Part shown: positions 24,079 to 32,572 of the stretch, piece after piece
Position numbering within the stretch: position 1 is the stretch's first letter
How the letters are laid out: each line of letters opens with the position of its first letter
Source of the DNA: Kitasatospora sp. DSM 101779
GTDB taxonomy: Bacteria; Actinomycetota; Actinomycetes; Streptomycetales; Streptomycetaceae
Assembly: GCF_025655475.1 (NCBI RefSeq)
Contig: NZ_JAHTIK010000001.1
Location: 7,630,167-7,694,166 of the forward strand
Reading direction: 5' to 3'
Length of the DNA: 64,000 bases
The notes under the pieces: generated by a model
The model's input: the letters and a program-made list of their open reading frames with translations, nothing else
Database searches by the model: none
What the model was told of the DNA's origin: nothing
Made by a program: the position numbers and the translations under genes

Positions 24079-26787
24079 CTACGGGGCCCGGTCGGTGCCG
24101 TGCGGGGCGTCGACCGAGGTGGGCAGCGCCTGCTCGGCCCAGATGGTCTTGCCGCGGGGGTTGTAGCGGGTGCCCCAGTGCGTGGTCAGCTGGGCGACCA
24201 GGAACAGTCCGCGGCCGCCCTCGTCCGTGGTCGCCGCGTACCGCAGGTGCGGGGCGGTGCTGCTGCCGTCCGACACCTCGCAGATCAGGGCCCGGTCGCG
24301 CATCAGCCGCACCCGGGCGGGCTCGGTGCCGTAGCGGATCGCGTTGGTGGCGAGTTCGCTGAGGATCAGCTCGGTGGCGAAGACCAGGTCGCCGAGGTCC
24401 CACTTCTCCAGTGCCGCCGACGCCCAGGTGCGCAGCTCGGCGACGGCCTCCGGCTCGAACGGGATGTCCCGCTCGACGATGTCCTCCGGGTCGATCACCC
24501 GGGTGCGGGCGATCAGCAGTGCCACGTCGTCCTGCGGCCGGGCCGGCAGCAGCTCCTCGATCACCGCCCGGCAGTTCTCCTCGGGCTCCCGCCGGTGGTC
24601 GGCGAGGGCGTCGCGCAGCAGCTCCATCCCCACGTCGAAGTCCCGCGCCCGGTCCTCGATCAGCCCGTCCGTGTAGAGCACGATCTGGGTGCCCTCCTCC
24701 AGGTGCAGCTCCGCCGTCTCGAAGGGCGCGCCTCCGGTGCCGAGCGGCGGCCCCACCGGGAGGTCCGGGAAGTCGACGCTGCCGTCCGGCCGGACGAGCG
24801 CCGGCGCCGGGTGGCCGGCCCGGCTGATGGTGCAGAGCCGCGAGACCGGGTCGTAGATCGCGTACAGGCAGGTGGCGCCGGAGACGCCCGTCCCGGTCGC
24901 GCCGTCGCTCTCCTCCCGGTCGATCCGGTCCACGAGCTCGTCGAGGTGGCCGAGCAGCTCGTCCGGCGGGATGTCGAGGGCGGCGAAGTTGTGGACGGCG
25001 GTGCGCAGCCGGCCCATGGTGGCCGCCGCGTGCAGGCCGTGGCCGACGACGTCGCCCACCACCACGGCGACCCGGCTGCCGGGCAGCGGGATCACGTCGA
25101 ACCAGTCGCCGCTGACCCCGGACTGCGCGGGCAGGTAGCGGTGCGCGACCTCGAGCGCGCTCTGCTCCGGCAGCGCCCGCGGCAGCAGGCTGCGCTGCAG
25201 GGTCACGGCCATCGCGTGCTCCCGGGTGTACCGGCGCGCATTGTCGATGCTGACCGCCGCCCGGGCGACCAGCTCCTCGGCCAGGGAGAGGTCCTCGTCG
25301 TCGAAGGGCTCGGGCTTCTTCGACCGCCAGAAGTTGGCGACGCCGAGGATGATGCCGCGCGCCCTCAGCGGCGTGGTGATCAGCGAGTGCACGCCGTGGT
25401 CGACGATCCGGCGGGTCCACTGCGGGTCCTGCGCCTGCCAGCCGTCCGCGGCGGACAGGTCGGCCACGACCTGGGACCGGCCGCTGTCGAAGCCCTGCGC
25501 CATCGGCGTCGACGGGACGAAGGTGATCAGCTTGCCGCGCGGGTAGAAGGGGTGGTCCTCCTCGATGCCGACGACGGCGACCCGGCGCAGCTCCATGTCG
25601 CCGCAGGCCGGCTCGTTGCCCTGCAGCACGGGGTCGGCCAGGTCGACGGTGACGAAGTCCGCGAGGCCGGGGACGGCGACCCTGGCCAGCTCCTCGGCGG
25701 TGTGCTCGACGTCGAGGGTGGAGCCGATGCCGGTGCCGGCCTCGTAGAGCAGGGCGAGCCGCTTGCCGGTCGCCTCGGCCTTGCCGGTCACCGCCAGCAG
25801 CTCGGTGGAGTCGCGGATCGTCGCGACCGAGCCCATGGCGCCGCTGTGGCGGTCGGTGGGCCGCTGGTTCACCACGAGCAGCCGTCCGCCGGCCCGGTGC
25901 ACCTCGTCGGCGGCCTCCCGGCCGGACAGCAGCAGTTCGGAGGTCTCCGGGTCGAGGTCCTCCAGGTCTCCGACGTGCCGGCCCTCGGCGTCGGCCGGCA
26001 GCCCGAGCAGCGTCTTGGCCTCGTCGTTCGCCAGCACCAGCCGACCGTCCTGCCCGACGATGACCACACCCTCGCGGACCGCGTGCAGCACCGCGTCATG
26101 GTGCTCGTACATCCGCGTCATCTCCGCCGGGCCGAGCCCGCGGGTCTGGCGCTTCAGCCGTCGGGTGGCCAGGGCGGTGCCGGTGGTGGCCAGTGCCAGC
26201 GCGGCGGCGCCGGTGCCGAGGATGATCGGCAGCTGCTTGTTGCCGGCCGAGGTGACGTTCTTGACCTTCAGCCCGGCCGAGACCAGGCCCACCACCTGCC
26301 CGTCCGCGTTCTTGACCGGCACCACGGCCTGCACCTCGTGGCCGAGCGGGCCGTGCACGCTCTCGGTGTAGATCTGGCCGGCCAGCGACGGTTCGATGGT
26401 GCCGACGAAGCGTTTGCCTATCCGGTCGGGCAGCGGGTGGGTGTACCGGATGCCGTGGGTGTCCATGACCACGATGAAGTCGACCCCGGCGTCCCTGCGG
26501 GCCGCCTCCGTCAGTGGTTGCAGCGTCGTGGTCGGCGAGGACGACTTCAGGGTGTCGACCAGTCCGGGGGAGTGCGCGAACGCCTCGGCGACGGCCACCG
26601 ACCGGTTCTTGGCCTCCCTGTCGCTGGCGCTCCTCGACTCCAGGACCAGCGCCAGGATCGCGCCCAGCACCAGCAGGACGACCACCGCCACCTGAACGGC
26701 GAACACCTGCCCGGCAAGGCTTCGGGGACTCCTCGCTCTCCGTGATTGCTTGGAGGTGTCCCGGGAACGGTCGGCGCGTTCGACCAT
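24079..26787 (-). CDS. SpoIIE-family phosphatase with CACHE, PAS, GAF and HATPase domains
   Basis: The 902-aa product is a self-contained signalling protein. Transmembrane helices at about 25-48 and 186-207 enclose a CitA-like CACHE sensor (FIVVMDTHGIRYTHPLPDRI). Then come a PAS domain (~228-335), a GAF domain (~350-510), a PP2C/SpoIIE phosphatase (~545-745, with VSGDWFDVIPL, VVVGDVVGHG, LYTDGLIE and DDVALL metal sites) and an RsbW-like HATPase (~770-890, SELATNAIRYG, GGRGLFLV). Such proteins phosphorylate and dephosphorylate anti-anti-sigma factors in partner-switching control. The sensor suggests an extracellular small carboxylate. ATG 26787 is chosen; TTG 26799 is possible. No STAS or sigma gene is nearby. 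Confidence 0.92.
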   Translation of the reverse strand: MVERADRSRDTSKQSRRARSPRSLAGQVFAVQVAVVVLLVLGAILALVLESRSASDREAKNRSVAVAEAFAHSPGLVDTLKSSSPTTTLQPLTEAARRDAGVDFIVVMDTHGIRYTHPLPDRIGKRFVGTIEPSLAGQIYTESVHGPLGHEVQAVVPVKNADGQVVGLVSAGLKVKNVTSAGNKQLPIILGTGAAALALATTGTALATRRLKRQTRGLGPAEMTRMYEHHDAVLHAVREGVVIVGQDGRLVLANDEAKTLLGLPADAEGRHVGDLEDLDPETSELLLSGREAADEVHRAGGRLLVVNQRPTDRHSGAMGSVATIRDSTELLAVTGKAEATGKRLALLYEAGTGIGSTLDVEHTAEELARVAVPGLADFVTVDLADPVLQGNEPACGDMELRRVAVVGIEEDHPFYPRGKLITFVPSTPMAQGFDSGRSQVVADLSAADGWQAQDPQWTRRIVDHGVHSLITTPLRARGIILGVANFWRSKKPEPFDDEDLSLAEELVARAAVSIDNARRYTREHAMAVTLQRSLLPRALPEQSALEVAHRYLPAQSGVSGDWFDVIPLPGSRVAVVVGDVVGHGLHAAATMGRLRTAVHNFAALDIPPDELLGHLDELVDRIDREESDGATGTGVSGATCLYAIYDPVSRLCTISRAGHPAPALVRPDGSVDFPDLPVGPPLGTGGAPFETAELHLEEGTQIVLYTDGLIEDRARDFDVGMELLRDALADHRREPEENCRAVIEELLPARPQDDVALLIARTRVIDPEDIVERDIPFEPEAVAELRTWASAALEKWDLGDLVFATELILSELATNAIRYGTEPARVRLMRDRALICEVSDGSSTAPHLRYAATTDEGGRGLFLVAQLTTHWGTRYNPRGKTIWAEQALPTSVDAPHGTDRAP

Positions 26788-26962
26788 GGGTCCATTCAAA
26801 CACCGCTCCGAGGGCGACCACGAAGCGTGGCAGCGGCCCTGCCGTCGGACTCGTCGCGCCCAGCCGTGCCGGGCCGCGGCGGGGCGTGGCCGCACCGGAC
26901 CGGACCGTGGTGGGACAGGCGGTGCCGGACCGGGCTCGTGTCCGCGCCGGGCCGCCCCGGGC

Positions 26963-26990
26963 GGGCCCGCCGTGCCGTGGCGGCGGGCCC
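26963..26990 (-). terminator. 10-bp hairpin after the yidC-type gene
   Basis: GGGCCCGCCG (26963-26972) pairs with CGGCGGGCCC (26981-26990) around an 8-base loop, 15 bases beyond the stop of the minus-strand insertase gene at 27006. Confidence 0.65.
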
Positions 26991-27005
26991 GGTCCGGCGG
27001 GTCGG

Positions 27006-27707
27006 TCAGGCCGCGAGGGCGGTCGCGGTCGCGGGTGCCGGCACACCCCGGTGCAGCCAGGCCCGCTCGGCGGCCGTCCACGCGGTGGTGGTCAGCAGGT
27101 ACAGCCCGGCCGCGAGCGGCACGAACGCGGCGAACAGCACCGTGCCGAACGACAGGTACGGCAGGAGACGGGTGACGGGCGCGGCGGCCGTGGCGGGCGA
27201 GGCGGCCGCGGCGCGGCGGGCCCGGCGGAAGCCGACCCAGCAGACCGCACCGATCGCCGCGTACAGCGCACCGAGGACCAGGAACTGGCCCGCGGTGCGG
27301 GCCTCGCCGAGGTGCAGCCCGAGCGGCACCCCGGCGAGGGTGTGGCCGAGCAGGTCGTTCGGGGTGGTGAACAGCCGGTACATGACCGAGAAGAACGGGA
27401 TCTGCACCAGCATCGGCAGGAAACCTGCGAACGGCGAGGACTTCTCCTCCCGGTACAGCTCGGTGAGGGCGGCCTGCAGCTTCTCCGGCCTGCCCTTGTG
27501 CCGCCGGTTCAGCTCGGCGACCTGCGGCGCGAGCCGCATCCGGACCTTCTCGCCGCGGGCGGCGGCCCGGGCGAGCGGGTGCAGTGCCAGCCGGACGAGG
27601 GCGGTGAACAGCACGAGGGCGAGCGCGGTCGGCACCACCGCGGCGAGTGCCGAGACGGCGTCGTGGGCAAGGTGGACGGCAGGATCGAGCACTGCGAAAA
27701 CGGACAT
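27006..27707 (-). CDS. yidC: YidC/Oxa1-family membrane protein insertase
   Basis: The 233-aa product has the Oxa1 core. The N-terminal helix is ALAAVVPTALALVLFTALVR, containing the usual hydrophilic-groove Arg. A cytosolic coiled-coil hairpin follows (VAELNRRHKGRPEKLQAALT, ELYREEKSSPFAGFLPMLVQ), then IPFFSVMYRLF and three further hydrophobic segments. It inserts membrane proteins with or beside SecYEG. It lacks the long tail of the housekeeping actinobacterial YidC and is not next to rpmH/rnpA, so it is probably a paralogue. It follows the DUF6412 gene on the same strand (66 bases), and the two likely form an operon. Confidence 0.9.
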   Translation of the reverse strand: MSVFAVLDPAVHLAHDAVSALAAVVPTALALVLFTALVRLALHPLARAAARGEKVRMRLAPQVAELNRRHKGRPEKLQAALTELYREEKSSPFAGFLPMLVQIPFFSVMYRLFTTPNDLLGHTLAGVPLGLHLGEARTAGQFLVLGALYAAIGAVCWVGFRRARRAAAASPATAAAPVTRLLPYLSFGTVLFAAFVPLAAGLYLLTTTAWTAAERAWLHRGVPAPATATALAA

Positions 27708-27773
27708 GCGGGGCGGGCCCTCCGGGTCTCAAGTCAACGAGATGTCGGCGGAAGGCGGCCGTGCGGAAGGGGA

Positions 27774-28067
27774 CTACGCGGCCGCCGGGGCCGCGCCCGG
27801 TGCCCTGGGGCGGCGTCGGCCGCGGGCATCCGGATCACGCTGGGGAAGGAAAGCCGTACCGAGGGCCCGGCGGCGCAGCACACCGTCGCGGACGGCGGCA
27901 GGGGCGCGGGCGCCGAGCAGGCGGGCGGCCGCGAGGGCGCCCGCGACGGCACCGGCCAGCAGCACGGCGGCCGCGGTCGCCGCGACCGCGGTCAGCGCGG
28001 AGGGGCTGAGCGGCAGCTCACCGGCGAACAGCCGGAGCAGACCGAGGAGCAGCGCGACGAAGGGCAC
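27774..28067 (-). CDS. DUF6412 small membrane protein
   Basis: The 97-aa product has an N-terminal hydrophobic segment (VPFVALLLGLLRLFAGELPL), a second helix (ALTAVAATAAAVLLAGAVAG), and a cytosolic tail with FLPQRDPDARGRRRPRAPGA. The FLPQRDPDA(R)GR-RPRAPG tail is typical of DUF6412 proteins, which occur beside YidC/Oxa1 paralogues in streptomycetes. GTG 28067 has AGGAGG eight bases upstream. It is probably an accessory of the insertase encoded downstream; this is inference from gene order. Confidence 0.78.
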   Translation of the reverse strand: MPFVALLLGLLRLFAGELPLSPSALTAVAATAAAVLLAGAVAGALAAARLLGARAPAAVRDGVLRRRALGTAFLPQRDPDARGRRRPRAPGAAPAAA

Positions 28068-28137
28068 TGCACACCTCCTGGGACCGGCTGACGGGACGTG
28101 AGCCCGATGGTACGTGGCCGCAGCGCCGAACGGTAAC

Positions 28138-28153
28138 GGTTCCGGCCGGAACC
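28138..28153. promoter_or_regulatory. 16-bp perfect palindrome in a divergent promoter region
   Basis: GGTTCCGGCCGGAACC lies between DUF6412 (start 28067, minus) and the class V PLP enzyme (start 28212, plus). An additional AACGGTAACGGT direct repeat abuts it on the left. It is an operator candidate without an assigned regulator. Confidence 0.4.
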
Positions 28154-28211
28154 TCGCCGCCGCGCGGTGCGGACGGCGCGCTGCCCCGCGTGCCCCGGGC
28201 GCCGTGTGAGG

Positions 28212-29474
28212 ATGACCGGCGAGCCACGGGACGGACCGCCCCTGGCCGTGGACCTCCGTACGGAAGACGACGTGATCCCCGCACCGCGCCCCCTGCTCCT
28301 GCCGGACGGACGCCCCGCCGCCGAGGCGTGGACGCTGGACCCGGCGATGAGGCACCTCAACCACGGCTCGTTCGGCGCGGTGCCGCTGGCCGCGCAGCGC
28401 GAGCAGCAGCGGCTGCGCGAGGAGATGGACCGGGCGCCGGTGGTGTGGTTCCCCGCGCTCGCGGGCCGGGTGGCCGCCGCGCGAGCCGCCGTCGCCGAGT
28501 TCCTGCGGGTACCCGCCGGCGACCTCGCCCTGGTGCCCAACGCCAGCGCCGGGGCGAGCGTCGTCTACGGCAGCCTGGAGCACCGCCCGGGCGGCGAGGT
28601 GGTCGTCACCGACCACGGCTACGGGGCGGTCACCATGGGCGCCGAGCGGCTGGCCCGCCGCTGGGGCGGCACCGTCCGCACGGCCCGGGTGCCGCTGGAC
28701 GCCGGCCCGGAGGAGGCCGCCGCGGCGGTGCTCGACGAGGTCACCGACCGGACGGGCCTGATCGTGCTGGACCACATCACCTCGGCGACCGCCCGCTGGA
28801 TGCCGGTCGAGGCCGTCGGCGCCGCCGCCCGCGAGCGCGGCATCCCGCTGCTGATCGACGGCGCGCACGTGCCCGGCCTTGCCGAGGACCCGCTCGCCGG
28901 CCTGCGGTTCGACGTCTGGGTGGGCAATCTGCACAAGTTCGGCTGCGCGCCGCGCGGCGCCGCCGCCCTGGTGGCCGGCTCGGAGCTGCGGCACCGCCTC
29001 CACCCGCTGATCGACTCCTGGGCGGCCCGGGAGCCCTTCCCCGAGCGGTTCGACACCCAGGGCACGGTCGACGCGACCGGCTACCTCGCGGCGCCCGCGG
29101 CCCTCGACTTCGTCGAGCGGACGTGGGGATGGAAGGCCGCTCGCGACTACCTCGGCGAGCTGGCCGACCACGCCGAGCGGATCGTCGGCGAGGCGTTCGC
29201 GGAGGTGACCGGCGCGAGCGCGGCGGTCGACGTCGGGATGCCGGTCAGCGCCCTGCGGCTGGTCCGCCTCCCGGACGGTCTGGCGCCGGACCGGCCTGCC
29301 GCCGATGCGCTGCGCGACCGGGTCGCGGCCGAGCTGGGCGTCGAGGCGGCCTTCACCAGCTTCGGCGGCACCGGCTACCTCCGGCTCTCCACACACGTCT
29401 ACAACACGCCCGCGGACTACGCGTACTTCGCCGAGCACTGCGTGCCCGTCCTCGCCGCCTGGGCGCGGGGCTGA
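28212..29474 (+). CDS. Class V aminotransferase-fold PLP enzyme (isopenicillin-N-epimerase-like)
   Basis: The 420-aa product is a fold-type I PLP enzyme. LNHGSFGAVP is the isopenicillin N epimerase/cysteine-desulfurase-like N-terminal motif. LVPNASAGASVVYGSL binds phosphate, and LLIDGAHVPG holds the Asp contacting the pyridine ring. VGNLHKFGCAPRGAAAL contains the Schiff-base Lys, and LRLSTHVYNTPADY is the usual C-terminal segment. It may racemise, desulfurise or transaminate an amino-acid-derived substrate. No beta-lactam genes are nearby, so antibiotic epimerase activity is unlikely. ATG 28212 is chosen; in-frame upstream sequence is not conserved in type. Confidence 0.88.
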   Translation: MTGEPRDGPPLAVDLRTEDDVIPAPRPLLLPDGRPAAEAWTLDPAMRHLNHGSFGAVPLAAQREQQRLREEMDRAPVVWFPALAGRVAAARAAVAEFLRVPAGDLALVPNASAGASVVYGSLEHRPGGEVVVTDHGYGAVTMGAERLARRWGGTVRTARVPLDAGPEEAAAAVLDEVTDRTGLIVLDHITSATARWMPVEAVGAAARERGIPLLIDGAHVPGLAEDPLAGLRFDVWVGNLHKFGCAPRGAAALVAGSELRHRLHPLIDSWAAREPFPERFDTQGTVDATGYLAAPAALDFVERTWGWKAARDYLGELADHAERIVGEAFAEVTGASAAVDVGMPVSALRLVRLPDGLAPDRPAADALRDRVAAELGVEAAFTSFGGTGYLRLSTHVYNTPADYAYFAEHCVPVLAAWARG

Positions 29475-29586
29475 GTCCCGCGTCCGCCGGGCCGGCCCGA
29501 GCCGCCGCCAGCCGGGGTCCCGCGTCGGCAGGCCGGCTTTCCGCGGTCGCCCGTCCCGCAGGGCCGGCGGCTGTTAGGGTCCGGGC

Positions 29587-29985
29587 ATGTCCAAGGCCGA
29601 GATAGACACGATCACGACGGAGTTCTTCGGTGCGTTCGACAACCGGGGCGGGAAGGCCGCGGACGTGGCCCGGATCCGCCGGCTGGTGCTGCCGAACGGT
29701 GTGATCGTCAGGACCGGCCCGGACTTCGCCGCCTACGGTGTCGAGGACTTCGTGGAGCCCCGGGAACGCCTGCTGGCGGACGGCCGGCTGGTCGAGTTCT
29801 CGGAGTGGGAGACCTCCGAGCGCACCGAGATCATCGACGACATGGCGACCCGGGTCGGCGAGTACCGCAAGTCCGGCGTGCTGGACGGCGAGCCCTTCGA
29901 GGGCGGCGGCACCAAGGTCATCCAGTTCGTCCGCACGCAGGACGGCTGGCGGATCGCCGCGCTGTCCTGGTTCGACCGGGACTGA
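29587..29985 (+). CDS. SnoaL/NTF2-like protein (DUF4440 type)
   Basis: The 132-aa product has the N-terminal helix IDTITTEFFGAFDNRGG, central strands (LVLPNGVIVRTGPDFAAYG) and C-terminal strands VIQFVRTQDGWRIAALSWFD, the cone-like fold of NTF2-like proteins. WRIAALSW at the end is a frequent signature. It may be a small enzyme or ligand carrier. TAGGGT (29575-29580) ends six bases before the ATG, consistent with a leaderless transcript. No function can be assigned. Confidence 0.75.
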   Translation: MSKAEIDTITTEFFGAFDNRGGKAADVARIRRLVLPNGVIVRTGPDFAAYGVEDFVEPRERLLADGRLVEFSEWETSERTEIIDDMATRVGEYRKSGVLDGEPFEGGGTKVIQFVRTQDGWRIAALSWFDRD

Positions 29986-30030
29986 CCCGCCTTCGACCGG
30001 TCCGCCGGGGTCGCCCCCTCGTGCGGCCGG

Positions 30031-30240
30031 TCACCGCTCGGCGGTGCCGCTCTCCCCGGGCCGGGTGAGGGCGACGACGGCCCGGCGGGCGGCCTCGACG
30101 ACGTCCCGGTCGGTGACCGCGGTGCCCTGGGCGGCGAGCAGCGCCGCCCGCACGGCGTCGACGGCCATCCGGAGGGCGAGCCGCCGCCGCTCGTCGGCGT
30201 GCTCGTCGACCAGCAGCCCGACGACCTCCTCGAAGGGGGG
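30031..30240 (-). pseudogene. C-terminal remnant, possibly TetR-like
   Basis: The minus frame ending at TGA 30031-30033 reads FEEVVGLLVDEHADERRRLA, then LRMAVDAVRAALLAAQG, DRDVVEAARRAVVALTRPG. This amphipathic helical text resembles the last helices of a TetR-type effector domain. Upstream of a run of six cytosines (complement of 30235-30240) all three frames become Pro/Gly/Arg-rich with no HTH, so the 5' part appears lost. No good start codon exists. Confidence 0.35.
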
Positions 30241-30448
30241 AGGAGCACCGCCGCTACCGGCAGGGCGCAGCCGGGTACCGGGCCGCCCGGCAGGCGGCGG
30301 CCCCGGCAGGCGGCAGCGCGTCCCGGTGACGCCCGTACGCCCGGTGCCGCCGCCGGCCGCAGAACGGACCCGCCGCCGACGGACCCGCGGGTGCGCCCGC
30401 CGCCGGGCAACCGTCCGCGGGTCGCGGCCCGCATGGTTGGATGGGCGC

Positions 30449-30913
30449 GTGGGGGAGATCGTGACGGCCGCGGTGGCCGTGGTGGGGACACTGCTCGGTG
30501 CCGGACTGACCTCGTTCTGGCAGTTCCGGCTGGCCGACCGGACGGAGCGCAGCGGCCGGGACGGCTACATCAGGTCCCAGCGCGTGGAGGCGTACAGCGG
30601 CTTCGCCGCGGCGATGGCCGAGCTGTCCAGGGCCCAGTTGAACCGCTGGCACCGGCGGCTCGACCTCCCGGAGCAGGATCCGGAACCCGCCCGGGCCCTC
30701 GTCTTCGAGTGCCGTTCGACCGCCCGGCAGGCCCTCTTCCGGGTCCTGCTGGTCGCGGGCAGCGACCGGGTGAAGGAGGCCGCCCGTGCGGCGTTCGAAT
30801 CGCACTGGCCGATCGGTGACGCCCGTGACGAGGCGGAGTCCGCGCAGCTGAGCGCGGCCTGCCGACAGGCGGTGGAGGCGTTCCTCGCGCAGGCTGCCCA
30901 GGAGATCGCCTGA
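30449..30913 (+). CDS. Hypothetical protein with one N-terminal membrane segment
   Basis: The 154-aa product begins with a single hydrophobic helix (IVTAAVAVVGTLLGAGLTSF). A charged helical region follows (FRLADRTERSGRDGYIRSQR, MAELSRAQLNRWHRRLDLPE), then DEAESAQLSAACRQAVEAFL. It is likely anchored with most of the chain in the cytosol. Streptomycetes encode many proteins of this size and layout with no known role. GTG 30449 is the only sensible start. No partner is evident. Confidence 0.65.
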   Translation: MGEIVTAAVAVVGTLLGAGLTSFWQFRLADRTERSGRDGYIRSQRVEAYSGFAAAMAELSRAQLNRWHRRLDLPEQDPEPARALVFECRSTARQALFRVLLVAGSDRVKEAARAAFESHWPIGDARDEAESAQLSAACRQAVEAFLAQAAQEIA

Positions 30914-31149
30914 GGCGGCGTCGCGCAGCCGGGCCGTCGACCGCCGCCAGGGTCCGGACCCCATCGCGGTGCGGTGGACCCGTCAGTCCCGCAAGGGCAT
31001 TGACGATGCATCGGACACTCGCGGGTAGCCCTTGACGCGGGGCGCCCGCCGGGACAGGGTATGGCCCGGTCCGGGTGCGGTCGGACGGCGCGACCTCCCC
31101 TCCCTCGGGGAGCCTCCACCAACCGACCGACTCCTCGGAGAGCCCTTCC

Positions 31150-32262
31150 GTGTCCAGACTTCTCCACCGCCTCGCGGCCTGCGCCGCGGGCGCGGCACTG
31201 GCCGTCGCCGGACCGTTCGCCACCAGAGCGCACGCCGACACCCCGGCCGCAGCCAACCTCGCCACCAACCCCGGTTTCGAGATCCCCCAACTGCCGTTGG
31301 ACGACTGGGGTTCGATCCCGGGCTGGCAGTGCACGACCGGCGAGGCGGCGATCGGCAGCCCGGCCCGCAGCGGCGGCTCCGCCCTCCTCGTGACCCCCGC
31401 GGCGGCGGACTCCACCGGCCGCTGCGAGCAGATCCTCGGCGTCCGGCCCGGCACCACCTACACGCTCTCCGCCTGGGTGCGCGGCGCCTACGTCTTCCTG
31501 GGCGCCGAAGGCACCGGCCACGACGTCGCACCCGCCTGGACCCCGGACACCGGCGGCGAGTGGCACCGGCTCACCACCACGTTCACAACCGGCTCGGCGG
31601 TGACCAGCGTCCGCCTCTACCTCCACGGCTGGTACGGCCAGGGCGCCTACGCCGCCGACGACGTCCGGGTCGACGGCCCCGCCCCGGCGCCCGCACGTGC
31701 CCTGTGGAACGTACCGACCGGCGACCCCGTCCTCTTCGTCACCGTGGACGACGGCTGGCAGCGCACACCCGAGGCCGCCGCACTGATCGCCGACCGGAAG
31801 CTGCCCGTCACGGCCTTCCCGCTGCCGATGCCGCTCGGCTTCGACCCCGACTGGTTCCGTGCCGTGACCGCCGCACCCGGCTCCTCGATCCAGGACCACG
31901 GCGTCTCCCACCGCGACCTCACCACGCTGAGCGCCGAGGAGCAGCAGGCGGAGATCTGCGGCGGCCGCGACGCCGCCCTACGACGCACCGGCACCGCACC
32001 GACCGTCTTCCGGCCGCCCTACCTGGCCTGGAACGCCGACACCCTGCAGGCCGCCGCCAACTGCGGCATGACCACGGTGATGACCGCAACGGCCGACTTC
32101 AGCTGGGGCGCGTCGAACGTCTACCACGGCGGGCCGCTGCGCCCCGGAGACGTGGTGCTGCTGCACTTCACCGACACCCTCGCGAGCGACCTGGCACGGG
32201 TGCTGGCCGCCGCCGACGCGGCCGGACTGCGGCCGGCCGGCCTCACCGAGTACCTCTCCTGA
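31150..32262 (+). CDS. Secreted CBM-polysaccharide deacetylase fusion
   Basis: The 370-aa product has a Sec signal peptide (to about residue 35, ATRAHA|D). A carbohydrate-binding-type jelly roll follows (NLATNPGFEIPQLPLDDWGS to VRLYLHGWYGQGAYAADDVR, about 38-185). The NodB deacetylase domain then keeps VTVDDGW (catalytic and metal Asp), DHGVSH (metal His pair) and FRPPYLAW. It presumably removes acetyl groups from an extracellular polysaccharide such as chitin or peptidoglycan. GTG 31150 has GGAGAG eight bases upstream. TTGACG elements near 31000 and 31032 may serve the promoter. Confidence 0.87.
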   Translation: MSRLLHRLAACAAGAALAVAGPFATRAHADTPAAANLATNPGFEIPQLPLDDWGSIPGWQCTTGEAAIGSPARSGGSALLVTPAAADSTGRCEQILGVRPGTTYTLSAWVRGAYVFLGAEGTGHDVAPAWTPDTGGEWHRLTTTFTTGSAVTSVRLYLHGWYGQGAYAADDVRVDGPAPAPARALWNVPTGDPVLFVTVDDGWQRTPEAAALIADRKLPVTAFPLPMPLGFDPDWFRAVTAAPGSSIQDHGVSHRDLTTLSAEEQQAEICGGRDAALRRTGTAPTVFRPPYLAWNADTLQAAANCGMTTVMTATADFSWGASNVYHGGPLRPGDVVLLHFTDTLASDLARVLAAADAAGLRPAGLTEYLS

Positions 32263-32268
32263 CAACGA

Positions 32269-32307
32269 GGGCGGCCCGCCCGGCGTGGCGTGCCGGGCGA
32301 GCCGCCC
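32269..32307 (+). terminator. Compound hairpin after the deacetylase gene
   Basis: Outer arms GGGCGGC (32269-32275) and GCCGCCC (32301-32307) and inner arms GCCCGGC (32278-32284) and GCCGGGC (32292-32298) nest around a short loop, seven bases after the stop. Confidence 0.7.
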
Positions 32308-32396
32308 CCGCATGCTGCCGGAGAACCGTCACGTGTCCGGCGCACCGGGGCGGGGGAACGGCCCTGCCAGGGGCGCTGGTTCGGGCAGGGGCCGGC

Positions 32397-32525
32397 TCAG
32401 GCCGAGGTGTACGTGGCGGTGATCGGCCTGGCTGCGCCCGCGCCGATGGCCACGGCGGCCGCGGACATCGCGGGCGCGACGGCCTTCGGGACCGGGCTCG
32501 TCCGGGCGGCCGTGCCCGTCGCCAT
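32397..32525 (-). CDS. Possible small protein (42 aa)
   Basis: The minus-strand frame from ATG 32525 gives a 42-residue Ala/Pro/Thr-rich peptide containing AMSAAAVAIGAGAARPIT and ending TYTSA. It lies downstream of the SseB-like gene (48 bases) on the same strand and could be its short partner. An upstream in-frame start would give 63 aa. Evidence is limited to open frame and position. No family is recognised. Confidence 0.3.
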   Translation of the reverse strand: MATGTAARTSPVPKAVAPAMSAAAVAIGAGAARPITATYTSA

Positions 32526-32572
32526 CGACCTGGACCGCCCCACCGGCTCGGGACACCTCCGACCGCGGAGGG

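Noticed and set aside
30254..30964. Minus-strand frame across the 154-aa membrane-segment protein
   Set aside because: The opposite strand has a hydrophobic helix and coherent composition; this frame is a low-complexity mirror.
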